In this document: positions 27,941 through 36,320 of the stretch, piece after piece | Position numbering within the stretch: the first letter of the stretch is position 1 | How the letters are laid out: each line of letters opens with the position of its first letter | Assembly: GCA_014380615.1 (NCBI GenBank) | Contig: JACMJM010000064.1 | Location: 104,290-168,289, forward strand | Direction of reading: 5' to 3' | DNA: 64,000 nucleotides | From: Sphingobacteriaceae bacterium | GTDB lineage: Bacteria; Bacteroidota; Bacteroidia; Sphingobacteriales; Sphingobacteriaceae | Program-made: the position numbers and the translations under genes | Notes under the pieces: generated by a model | Databases searched by the model: none | What the model was told of the DNA's origin: nothing | Seen by the model: the letters and a program-made list of their open reading frames with translations, nothing else

Positions 27941-28557
27941 TGATTATATTTAAAATGCATTATCGAACCATACAGTATATGCAGCAGGCCGAAACCGATC
28001 ACCCAAAAAATTATCCCATATCCCGGAAACAAGGCGGCAAGTAATCCCAGGATAATCTGGCACAAACCAAGCCATTTAACATCGGTAAAAGTAAACTGAC
28101 TGCCCGCCACCAAAGATAAGCCGTAAAACACCAGACATGCTGAAGCGATAATTCCGTAGTGGCCTTTACAAATTAAGATGAGAATGAAAATACCGCCGGT
28201 GATTAGTGGAAACGCCATACTAACCAGCAAACGCTTACTTACCGGATTCCAATAATTTTCACCTCTTTTCCTGGCCTGTCGAATTGTAAGCAAAATGCCT
28301 GTAGCCAGCGACAGTACAAGAACCACTACCGCCACTAAAAACAAGGGTAGCCATACCAATGGATCATTTACATATACATCGCGAAAACGCATTCCGCTGC
28401 CATCTGTATACACCATTTTGTACCCTATCCAGGCACCAATTAGCGCATATACTCCAGCCATAATTCCAGAAAGGCCGCTAAGTGATATAAACTTTGTAGA
28501 ACGCTCCATTAACGACCGAATGGAATTCAACTCTGTATAAATTTCATTTTCTTTCAT
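27937..28557 (-). CDS. Membrane protein co-translated with winged-helix regulator
   Basis: A 206-residue protein with six predicted helices. The soluble start (KENEIYTELNSIRSLMERST) contains a charged helix and is followed by KFISLSGLSGIMAGVYALIG. The ending is FWVIGFGLLHILYGSIMHFK. I recall similar proteins paired with small winged-helix regulators in other Bacteroidota, but I cannot name a characterised family. It heads the six-gene run and has the second palindromic operator 3 bp before its ATG. Confidence 0.8.
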   Translation of the reverse strand: MKENEIYTELNSIRSLMERSTKFISLSGLSGIMAGVYALIGAWIGYKMVYTDGSGMRFRDVYVNDPLVWLPLFLVAVVVLVLSLATGILLTIRQARKRGENYWNPVSKRLLVSMAFPLITGGIFILILICKGHYGIIASACLVFYGLSLVAGSQFTFTDVKWLGLCQIILGLLAALFPGYGIIFWVIGFGLLHILYGSIMHFKYNQ

Positions 28558-28560
28558 GTA

Positions 28561-28583
28561 AAAGTACTTTGAATTACAAAGTA
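28561..28583. promoter_or_regulatory. Palindromic operator copy 2 (upstream of membrane protein-regulator operon)
   Basis: The TACTTTG-N5-CAAAGTA palindrome, with the same AAAG prefix as the copy at 27600-27622. Only one centre base differs (A here, T there). It lies 3 bp from the ATG at 28557, which suits a repressor site overlapping the promoter and start. Confidence 0.82.
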
Positions 28584-28702
28584 ATGAAAAATATTCCGAT
28601 TCTGCAATAGGCTCGAAACTAATTTATATTTTTTGTCGTAATTGTTAATATGTATGTAATGAAGTAGGGTGTAAAAACGTTTACTGTTTATATTCGCAAT
28701 GA

Positions 28703-29146
28703 ATGAGTGACAAGCAAAAAAATTCGGTTGTAATACTTACAATCATAACTGTTATATTACTGATACTTTTTATACATCCCGATAACGAGCAGAATCTTTT
28801 TAAGTCATCGGCCCCGGTTTCTGAACCGTATTTTCCGACAGTAAAAGATCCGCAGACGGAAACAATGGAGGCACTTCTTAGCGGCGAACTAAAACTTGCG
28901 GGCAAATGTTTAAAAATTGAAGGAAACCTCATAGTCTGGCCTTATGGATTTTCAGTTGTAAAAGGTGATACCCTTGCGGTTATCAATGAAAAAGGGAAAG
29001 TGGTTGCGAAGGTTGGTGATACAGTTAAATTAAGCGGCGGCCAGGTTGGAACCGATGGATCGCCTTCGGGAAACCTCGCTGAATATACAAACGCGGATTG
29101 CAAGGGCCCTTTGTGGATAACCGGCGAGGTAACGTCAGTTAAATAA
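28703..29146 (+). CDS. Hypothetical single-pass membrane protein
   Basis: A 147-residue protein with one N-terminal helix (about 8-24). A soluble domain of about 90 residues contains CLKIEGNLIVWPYGFSVVKG, then VAKVGDTVKLSGGQVGTDGS, and a late Cys (NADCKG) that may pair with the first. The layout resembles a small beta-barrel or OB-like domain. I do not recognise a named family. It is alone, divergent from the regulator operon, and followed by a strong bidirectional terminator. Confidence 0.7.
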   Translation: MSDKQKNSVVILTIITVILLILFIHPDNEQNLFKSSAPVSEPYFPTVKDPQTETMEALLSGELKLAGKCLKIEGNLIVWPYGFSVVKGDTLAVINEKGKVVAKVGDTVKLSGGQVGTDGSPSGNLAEYTNADCKGPLWITGEVTSVK

Positions 29147-29161
29147 AAAGCCCTAACATAT

Positions 29162-29197
29162 AAAAAGCCCTTCCCCGTTAGCGGAGAAGGGCTTTTT
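29162..29197. terminator. Bidirectional rho-independent terminator
   Basis: The 12-bp arms AAAAAGCCCTTC and GAAGGGCTTTTT face each other, with A-run and T-run at the two ends. Inside, CCG-TTAG-CGG adds a small stem. It separates the convergent hypothetical gene (+) from the SSS transporter (-) and can serve both. Confidence 0.9.
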
Positions 29198-29212
29198 ATA
29201 TTATTTAACATT

Positions 29213-30886
29213 CTACCAATAGATACCGTAAATAGCTACAAGTAATCCGATGATAATAATGGAACCAACCGCAAATCCGGTAGTGGTTTTAAACATTTTA
29301 GTATCCACTTCCAAACCTGTCGGACGTAGGCCTTTACTATTCTCAATCATACTGATAATGTACATTCCGATGATGCAGAAAAGGAATACAAAACCCATAC
29401 GGTCAAGGAAAGGGATTTCGTAAACACCATTTACAGCAACGGCAAAGCCAGCAGGCTCAAGGAAGGAAAGATCTGTCCAGTTTGGCAGGAACTTAAGCAA
29501 TAACGACATTAAGAAACCGCCAACTGTTGCGAACAGGGCCGCATTTGAAGTAGTTTTTTTCCAGAAGAAACCAAGTATAAACATGGCGAAGATACCTGGT
29601 GATACAAAGCCGGTATATTCCTGAATGTACTGGAAACCACCTTTTTTATCGATTCCTAAATGGGGTGCTATAATAACCGCCAGAATCATCGATACAACTA
29701 CAGTTATTTTACCGGTATTAACCAGATTTTTTTCGCTGGCGTTATGATTGAATAGCTTTTTGTAAACATCAAGCGTAAAGATTGTAGCGATACTGTTTGC
29801 CTTTCCGGCCAGAGATGCCACCACCGCTGCGGTTAGAGCTGCGAATGATAACCCTTTAAGTCCGGTAGGAAGTAGATTAAGTAGAACCGGATAAGCCCTG
29901 TCTGGATTCAGTTCACCGTTGTGTAACATATCGGTCTGAAAGCTTCCGGCACCTTCTCTGTATAATACATATGCCGCAATACCTGGCAATACCACAATTA
30001 CAGGCATTAAAAGCTTCAAAAACGCAGCGAAAAGAATACCTCCGCGAGCGGTTTTAAGATCGGCGCCTAAGGCACGCTGAGTGATATACTGGTTACATCC
30101 CCAATAGTTTAGATTCACGATCCACATACCACCCACTAAAAGGGTTAATCCCGGAAGGTCGATAAAGTTAGGATTGCTTTGATCGAATATCATATCGAAG
30201 TGGTCGCTGGCTTTAGTTGTCATCAGATTGTAACCGTTAAGCACTCCGGTTGTTCCGTAATGGTCAGCTACCAGATTTAACGCTAAATAAGTTGTAGCTA
30301 AACCACCCAGAATTAAAAAGAATACCTGGATAACGTCGGTATAACCGATTACTTTCATACCACCTAATGTAATGATGATTGAAAATATTGCCAGGGCATA
30401 CATACACATGGTTAAATTCAATCCCGAAATACTGTTGATAGCAAGTGCCCCCAGATAAAGAATAGAAGTAAGATTTACTACCACGTATAGCAACAACCAG
30501 AATACAGCCATAATCATGGCTACCGTACCGTTATAACGCTGGTGCAAAAACTGCGGCATGGTAAAAATCTTATTCTTAAGATATACCGGAATAAAGAAAA
30601 CCGCGACAATTACCAGAGTAATGGCGGCCATTAACTCGTAAGTAGCTATAGCAAGGCCCATTTTAAAGCCCGATCCGCTCATTCCGATAAACTGTTCGGC
30701 AGAAATGTTTGAGGCTATAAGTGATGCTCCGATTGCCCACCAGGTTAAAGAACCTTCGGCAAGGAAATAATCTTTAGAGCCACTGCTTTCGGACTTTTTC
30801 TTATTATAGATATACAAGCCGTAGCCTGCTACTATAATAAAGTAGATTAAAAAAACAATGTAATCTTTCGTGTCAAGTGTATTCAT
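29213..30886 (-). CDS. Sodium:solute symporter (SSS family, SglT-like)
   Basis: A 557-residue sodium-coupled importer with about 14 transmembrane helices. Family marks include EGSLTWWAIGASLIASNISA, EQFIGMSGSGF, GGMKVIGYTDVIQVFFLILG, NYWGCNQYITQRALGA and ALTAAVVASLAGKANS. It is closest in pattern to sugar-type members such as vSGLT. It lies downstream of GH43 on the same strand with 167 bp between them. The context suggests import of galactose, arabinose or another sugar released from pectin side chains; the substrate is inference. Confidence 0.93.
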   Translation of the reverse strand: MNTLDTKDYIVFLIYFIIVAGYGLYIYNKKKSESSGSKDYFLAEGSLTWWAIGASLIASNISAEQFIGMSGSGFKMGLAIATYELMAAITLVIVAVFFIPVYLKNKIFTMPQFLHQRYNGTVAMIMAVFWLLLYVVVNLTSILYLGALAINSISGLNLTMCMYALAIFSIIITLGGMKVIGYTDVIQVFFLILGGLATTYLALNLVADHYGTTGVLNGYNLMTTKASDHFDMIFDQSNPNFIDLPGLTLLVGGMWIVNLNYWGCNQYITQRALGADLKTARGGILFAAFLKLLMPVIVVLPGIAAYVLYREGAGSFQTDMLHNGELNPDRAYPVLLNLLPTGLKGLSFAALTAAVVASLAGKANSIATIFTLDVYKKLFNHNASEKNLVNTGKITVVVSMILAVIIAPHLGIDKKGGFQYIQEYTGFVSPGIFAMFILGFFWKKTTSNAALFATVGGFLMSLLLKFLPNWTDLSFLEPAGFAVAVNGVYEIPFLDRMGFVFLFCIIGMYIISMIENSKGLRPTGLEVDTKMFKTTTGFAVGSIIIIGLLVAIYGIYW

Positions 30887-31053
30887 ATTTGGTTAGGTTA
30901 TTACTTTCTAATTGTTTTTAACATTATGAAATTGTAGTTCTTTTCGTCACTTAGTGTCATTAAAACACTTAATAATTGCGGTGCTCAAAGTAGAAATATT
31001 TCTTTGAATTTTAATAATATTTTTTTTGATGCTCATCCTTGTTTATTAGATTG

Positions 31054-31983
31054 TTAAAGCAGTCGTGCCAGCTCCTTCTTCGACACCCGCAAAATTGAAC
31101 CGTGGCGGATACCTTTCGGCAGGCTTATTTTATCCGAGATGTCTGTCCAGCTCTTCAGATCGGTTGAACTGAGCGCACCATATTTATGAGAGGTATATTT
31201 ATCATAATAAACAATCCATTTATCGCCCATTTTTAATGTGGTAGGGCCCTCTGCCCAAACATTATCCGTAAAAGGCTCGCTTGCTTTTGAATAAGGGCCG
31301 GTAAGATTCGCCGCATAAGCTATCTTCAGATTCTTTTGTGCGGGTTCACGGGTTTCATCTTTTAAAAACATTACCCAGCGTTTCCCGTCCTTTACAATAG
31401 TCGCGTCAATGGAGTTAAACCCCGGATCGTATAGAAGCTTTGTAGTGCTGAAAGTTTCAAAATCTTTAGTGGTTACATAATAAATTCTATGATTCAAGCC
31501 GACATCGGCCTTTATCTGTGTCTCTGTAAATCGGCCCGGGATTGTGGTTGCCCAATAGATCATGTACTGCTTATTTTTTTTATCGTAAGTAACTTCGGGA
31601 GCCCATGTGTTTCTTGCGCCTTCCTCATGTTCCATTACCGGGATATATTTTTGCTCCGACCAGTTAATAAGGTCTTTTGAACTTGCGTATCCAATGCCTT
31701 TTGCGGTCCAGCTTACGGTCCAAACCATGTGGAAAACACCATCCTTTCCCTTAATGATGCAAGGATCGCGCATAAGCTTGTCCTTACTTATTACAGGCTT
31801 TAGAAAAGAACTGTCGCCTTTCAGAGCTTTCCAACTCAACCCATCGTAGCTGCAGGCCAGATGTAATCCATCCTCACCGTTCCCTTTAAAATATGAAAAC
31901 ACGTAGGCAGCCTTTTTTTGCGCGAATGAAGCAGAAGCCAGGCTCGCAAAAAAAGCAATCGTAAAAAACAATCTTCGTATCAT
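31054..31983 (-). CDS. Glycoside hydrolase family 43-like enzyme
   Basis: A 309-residue secreted five-bladed propeller enzyme. The signal peptide is residues 1-21 (FFASLASASFAQ). The GH43 catalytic triad can be placed in RDPCII (Asp73, base), SIDATIVKDG (Asp193) and VWAEGPT (Glu245, acid), with WAPEV at 127-131. GH43 enzymes are mostly arabinosidases and xylosidases. Next to GH35 and PL11 genes, arabinan or arabinogalactan side chains of rhamnogalacturonan I are a reasonable guess. It lies 74 bp downstream of the Ldh-family gene. Confidence 0.88.
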   Translation of the reverse strand: MIRRLFFTIAFFASLASASFAQKKAAYVFSYFKGNGEDGLHLACSYDGLSWKALKGDSSFLKPVISKDKLMRDPCIIKGKDGVFHMVWTVSWTAKGIGYASSKDLINWSEQKYIPVMEHEEGARNTWAPEVTYDKKNKQYMIYWATTIPGRFTETQIKADVGLNHRIYYVTTKDFETFSTTKLLYDPGFNSIDATIVKDGKRWVMFLKDETREPAQKNLKIAYAANLTGPYSKASEPFTDNVWAEGPTTLKMGDKWIVYYDKYTSHKYGALSSTDLKSWTDISDKISLPKGIRHGSILRVSKKELARLL

Positions 31984-32057
31984 ATTTCTAAGTGTGTTTA
32001 TGATGAATAAATATAGTGCTTATACCCATGTGTGATACACTTTAAATTAAATTGTAT

Positions 32058-33092
32058 CTAAAATGCAACGGAATATTTCTCTGCGAGATCTTCTAAGCCC
32101 TTAACAACGTCTGGATACAGCACTATCCCGATTTCTTTTTGTTCCTCACGTAAGGCCAATGCCCGCTCGCCAGGCATCCTAACCTGTTCCGAAGCATTTA
32201 AACATTCGTCTTTTAAATACTGTGTTTGTCTGATAAACGCATCGGTACCACCAAAAGCGGCAGGATTTATTACTTGTATAAATACCGATGCGGTCCATAC
32301 GGAAGGCTGCTCGGCACGCCCATAGCCACCTAAAGCACCAGTAAGAGCTTCTATTAAAATTCCGAGAGCGAAACCCTTATATCCCAAATCTAATCCGCCC
32401 AAGGGTAAGATAGTAGATGGCGGGTCCTTGTAGAATGTGGCCGGATCATCTGTTAAACCTCCGGCATTATCTAAGAGCCATGGGTGGGGAAGCTTCTTGT
32501 TTTCATCGTTACTGCGTTTAATAGAAGCATTCGCTGTAGCAGACATACTTACATCAATAAGAATTGGTTTCCCCTCGGTAGGGATGCCCGCAGCAAGCGG
32601 GTTGGGACTGTAAACACCTTTTGTGCTTCCAAACGGCGCTACGGTTCTATTTATCGGATCGGAGCAGGAAACAATAATCATTAACCCTTTTTCTGCTACC
32701 TTTTGGAGATACGCCGCCAGACAGGCTATGTGGTGGCTTTTCTGAATCACCACGGTTACTACCGGATGCTCCGCAATACGCGACAATGCCAGATCTATCG
32801 CTTTTTGAACCAGCCAAGGGCCAGGCAAATAGTTGCCGTTCCATAAAATAACAGACTGCGAATCTTTTAAAACCTCCGGTTCTCCCGTTTTAAGCATAGT
32901 GCCATCTTCGAGTGCTTTGATATACGCTGGTAAAAACTGCAGGCCATGAGTGGTATGGCCCAACAGATCGGCTTCAACCAAAATCTCGGCCGTTACTTTC
33001 GACTTTTCGTAGTCAAGCCCGGCTATTTCTAAAATTGAAGCGGCGAAGTTTATAAGTTTTTCTGCCGAGAATCTGGATCCTGAAAGCGTCAT
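32058..33092 (-). CDS. Ldh-family NAD(P)-dependent oxidoreductase
   Basis: A 344-residue cytoplasmic enzyme of the malate/L-lactate dehydrogenase (YlbC/YiaK) family. Marks are EADLLGHTTHGLQFLPAYIK, GNYLPGPWLVQKAIDLAL, SHHIACLAAYLQ, SPNPLAAGIPT and LGYKGFALGILIEALTGALG. Members reduce 2-oxo acids such as 2,3-diketo-L-gulonate, lactate or ureidoglycolate precursors. It lies 5 bp after the GH35 gene, so it is co-translated with pectin-degrading enzymes and may act on a 2-keto acid derived from uronate or rhamnose; the substrate is inference. Confidence 0.9.
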   Translation of the reverse strand: MTLSGSRFSAEKLINFAASILEIAGLDYEKSKVTAEILVEADLLGHTTHGLQFLPAYIKALEDGTMLKTGEPEVLKDSQSVILWNGNYLPGPWLVQKAIDLALSRIAEHPVVTVVIQKSHHIACLAAYLQKVAEKGLMIIVSCSDPINRTVAPFGSTKGVYSPNPLAAGIPTEGKPILIDVSMSATANASIKRSNDENKKLPHPWLLDNAGGLTDDPATFYKDPPSTILPLGGLDLGYKGFALGILIEALTGALGGYGRAEQPSVWTASVFIQVINPAAFGGTDAFIRQTQYLKDECLNASEQVRMPGERALALREEQKEIGIVLYPDVVKGLEDLAEKYSVAF

Positions 33093-33097
33093 AAATA

Positions 33098-35599
33098 CTA
33101 TTTGCCCGAAGATACAAATACTTCATATTGAGGAATAATGTTTACCGATTTTAAGATTGTCGCGTCTTTTCCTTTAAAAGGCTCGCGAATACCCGCTTCA
33201 AAATAGATTTGCCGCTCATCTGTAAGGGGTACGATTTGAAAAAGCAGCTTCTTCCCCGAAAGTGAGGAAGAAAACCTCTTTAATCCAATACTCATGGGCA
33301 GCCCCGACCAGAAATCATCAGCAATAAGTTTTCCGTTCAAATAAGCGGCACCGGTATCACCTGTATAATCCAAAGAAATAAACGCGTCACTTATTCCTTT
33401 CAAAGCATCTTCAGGAATGGTTATTTCGAAATAGCGTGAACCATCAACAGCTTTCAAATTTGTCTGATACTGAGGGCCCGGGCTCAATACATTCATCTCT
33501 GAGGTTCGATTATCCTCGGGCAACTTTTTACCGGAGTTTTGATAAGCCTTCAAATCTGTTACTTCTTTAACTCCGGCTTGTATATTCTTTACAGGAAGCT
33601 TGAGGCTAAGCGCAGAGAAAACGCCATCATTTGAGATGGCGGGTATTCCCGAAGAAAACTTGAGGCTTGATAAGGCCGGATAAACAGAAAATTTCACTTC
33701 CGGATTTAGTGTACTCTGAAAGCGAATTTTATCCTTCATAAATATCAGGTCTCTGCCAGATAGAAACAGCCTCTCGGCACCAAAAATATCCGCTTTCCAT
33801 GCGTTTAAGGCTTGAACAGCATTGAGAGTGATTATTTTAACGACTTTTCCGCTTTGCAGAGTAAGTTTCATGGTGCAATCTGTACCAGGCTGTGTAGTTC
33901 TTATAAGATAATTTCCGTTACCGGAAGTAAACACCGCATCATTAACTTCAACGGCCTTCAAATCAGCTTCCCGAAAGGAATATTCTGGCAGTATTCCTTC
34001 CGGAGAAAAGAAAATGTAAACCGGTTCGCTGGCTGCTAATCGGCATAATGGCTGGGCGGTAGCATAATTCAGGTTCAGGCCATCCAAATCCATGTTAAAA
34101 GGCAATATCATTTGTACATCGCTTTTAACCGTTAAAGGAGTTTCGGGAAACTTTAATACGCCACCATCTTTGAGCTTTAACTGAACTTGAACATTTTGGG
34201 CGTAATTCATCTCCAGCTGCCGCTGAAAGTTACTGATAAACACAAAGCCGCTATTGTCTTTCGATCTCACCGACATGCGAAGCGTGGTACTATCGGCCGC
34301 AGCCGAGGGCTTTTTATCGGGGAAAGAAGGATAATACTGAACCAGCCTGTCGCCAAATTCGCTTAAAAAAGTATGAATAACCTTAAAGCCCCGGTATGAT
34401 GGCCTTAACTGCCCCCATTCTCCTATCGGGGATAAAAAATCATAACTTATTATGGGATAGTCGTTGGGGTATTTAGTAGCCTTCGACTCCTGAAGGGTTG
34501 AAAGCTTTCCGATAGGATTCGAGCCGCCATGAAACATGTAATATCCCATTAAATTAGCTCCCGAACCCACCTTCACGTAAGTGAGAGCGGTTACATCATT
34601 TGCCTCAATTATTGGCCTGCGGTGGTAGGTGATCTGATTTCCACCTCCCATTTCGGCGGTTGCGTAAGGGTAACGGTATCCTTTGTAGTCCGTTTGCTGT
34701 TCATGCTGCCCTAAAAGGTCACTGCCAATAGCAGGGTCGTTTCTTAACGAACCGAAAAGATAATTTCCTGAGAGTGCAAGTTTAGATGTTTTCTTGTCCC
34801 AGGGGGCCTCGGGGTATGCGCCCCATACCGGAATTATTTCGTCCTGCTTTTGATTGGAGCCGGGCCAGCCGGTAGCACTATAAAAGGGTACATCTATTCC
34901 AGCTTCAACAGCCATTTTCTTTAAAGTGAGCATATGTGTTAGCCCCGCAGCATTATTGAAGCGAAATTCGTTCTCTAGTTGGGTGCCGATAATAGGGCCA
35001 CCATCTTTAAAGTATAAGCCTTTAAGTTGTTTCCCGATTTCGTTGTAGAATTTTTTCACTGAAGCCAGATAGACAGAATCATTCTTTCTTACATTTCCTC
35101 TTTTTACAATCCAATCCGGGAAACCGCCGTTTCTAACTTCTCCATGGCACCAGGGACCAATGCGGACAAAGAAGTAAATATTATGTTTCTTACACAGTTC
35201 GGCAAATGCCCGTAAGTTATTATCGCCAGACCAGTTAAATTTTCCTTCTTCTTCTTCGTGATAAATCCAAAAAACATAGGTGGCGATAACGTCAATTCCG
35301 GCAGCTTTCATTTTCAAGATAGACTCTTCCCATTGTGCTTTAGGATAGCGGGAGAAATGAATTTCGCCCATAACAGGGTACCATGGCTTACCGTTTTTTG
35401 TAAAGTACAAACTGTTGGCATCTAATACTTCTCCCTGGAGATTTTTATTGGCCCCGAGTTTAAGATGCCCGGTAATTATTGGCGGGCCCGGCTGACTAAT
35501 ATCTACGGTATAAATATCCGGCTCGTCTGATTTCCAGAAAATAATAAAGGGTATTATCAAAACACCTAAAAATAATATCCGCCGAATTACCATTCTCAT
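33098..35599 (-). CDS. Glycoside hydrolase family 35 beta-galactosidase
   Basis: An 833-residue exported enzyme with an N-terminal signal/anchor helix (RRILFLGVLIIPFIIFW). The GH35 barrel is clear: MGEIHFSRYPKAQWEESILK, IGPWCHGEVRNGGFPDWIVK, the acid/base motif GGPIIGTQLENEF near residue 210 and the nucleophile region TAEMGGG near 316. Beta-sandwich domains follow. The ATG at 35599 is used; a TTG two codons upstream and another ATG two codons inside are alternatives. Likely removes beta-galactosyl residues from galactan or arabinogalactan side chains of pectin. It follows the FN3 lipoprotein by 25 bp. Confidence 0.93.
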   Translation of the reverse strand: MRMVIRRILFLGVLIIPFIIFWKSDEPDIYTVDISQPGPPIITGHLKLGANKNLQGEVLDANSLYFTKNGKPWYPVMGEIHFSRYPKAQWEESILKMKAAGIDVIATYVFWIYHEEEEGKFNWSGDNNLRAFAELCKKHNIYFFVRIGPWCHGEVRNGGFPDWIVKRGNVRKNDSVYLASVKKFYNEIGKQLKGLYFKDGGPIIGTQLENEFRFNNAAGLTHMLTLKKMAVEAGIDVPFYSATGWPGSNQKQDEIIPVWGAYPEAPWDKKTSKLALSGNYLFGSLRNDPAIGSDLLGQHEQQTDYKGYRYPYATAEMGGGNQITYHRRPIIEANDVTALTYVKVGSGANLMGYYMFHGGSNPIGKLSTLQESKATKYPNDYPIISYDFLSPIGEWGQLRPSYRGFKVIHTFLSEFGDRLVQYYPSFPDKKPSAAADSTTLRMSVRSKDNSGFVFISNFQRQLEMNYAQNVQVQLKLKDGGVLKFPETPLTVKSDVQMILPFNMDLDGLNLNYATAQPLCRLAASEPVYIFFSPEGILPEYSFREADLKAVEVNDAVFTSGNGNYLIRTTQPGTDCTMKLTLQSGKVVKIITLNAVQALNAWKADIFGAERLFLSGRDLIFMKDKIRFQSTLNPEVKFSVYPALSSLKFSSGIPAISNDGVFSALSLKLPVKNIQAGVKEVTDLKAYQNSGKKLPEDNRTSEMNVLSPGPQYQTNLKAVDGSRYFEITIPEDALKGISDAFISLDYTGDTGAAYLNGKLIADDFWSGLPMSIGLKRFSSSLSGKKLLFQIVPLTDERQIYFEAGIREPFKGKDATILKSVNIIPQYEVFVSSGK

Positions 35600-35624
35600 A
35601 TTCAATTGCTCGTATTGTAACCTT

Positions 35625-36320
35625 TTAATTAACGTTAAACCGGTAAACTCCCGAGTCGGAGGTATTACCCGCCGAATCTTTTGTTATTACTTTCCAAAAG
35701 TACGGGGTATTAGCCGTAACAGTTACATTAGATAATTCAGTAACCGTTACGTTACCGTTAAGTAATGCCGGAGAGCTGGTTGTACCAAGGTAAACGGCAT
35801 AACTTACTATATCATTGTCCGCATCACTGCCTGTCCAGTCTAACGTAACTTTGCTATTAACAGCATTAATATTCTGATCAAAAACAGGGCTCACTATTTC
35901 TGCCGGAAAAGGAGCGTAAGAAATAGCCCCCTCACCTGAATTATAAAATTTCCAGACTTCGCTTTGGGCGGTAGATGAGGCTTTCGCCGATTTTGAAATT
36001 ACATACCAGGAGTAAGGCGTGTTTTTCAATAAGGTAACCGATACAGAAGGTTGTGAACTTGTGGATTTACTTTCAGCGTTCGTAAACAAATTTTTAACAA
36101 CAATTTCATACGTATCAGTATTCGATGCGGCATTCCAGCTCAATAAAACTGCGCTTTGTGATGCTGAAACACTTGTACCTTCAATACAAACGGCATTTTT
36201 AGCGGGTGAAATTAACACGGCTTTAGAAGGAGGCAGCTCCTGTGTACCTGGCTTGGATCCGCCTTTCTTACACCCGAAGGCAGTTATAAGAGTCAAAACA
36301 ACTAGTATTACTATTCTCAT
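35625..36320 (-). CDS. Fibronectin type III-like lipoprotein
   Basis: A 231-residue surface or periplasmic lipoprotein. The signal ends with the lipobox ITAFGC (Cys17), and KKGGSKPG follows. Two FN3-like beta-sandwich domains are visible (about 35-130 and 140-231), with the repeated pattern NTPYSWYVISKS / NTPYFWKVITKDSAG. It has no catalytic motif and probably binds polysaccharide or holds a partner enzyme. Its ATG overlaps the PL11 stop by 4 bp, so it is coupled to that lyase. Confidence 0.82.
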   Translation of the reverse strand: MRIVILVVLTLITAFGCKKGGSKPGTQELPPSKAVLISPAKNAVCIEGTSVSASQSAVLLSWNAASNTDTYEIVVKNLFTNAESKSTSSQPSVSVTLLKNTPYSWYVISKSAKASSTAQSEVWKFYNSGEGAISYAPFPAEIVSPVFDQNINAVNSKVTLDWTGSDADNDIVSYAVYLGTTSSPALLNGNVTVTELSNVTVTANTPYFWKVITKDSAGNTSDSGVYRFNVN

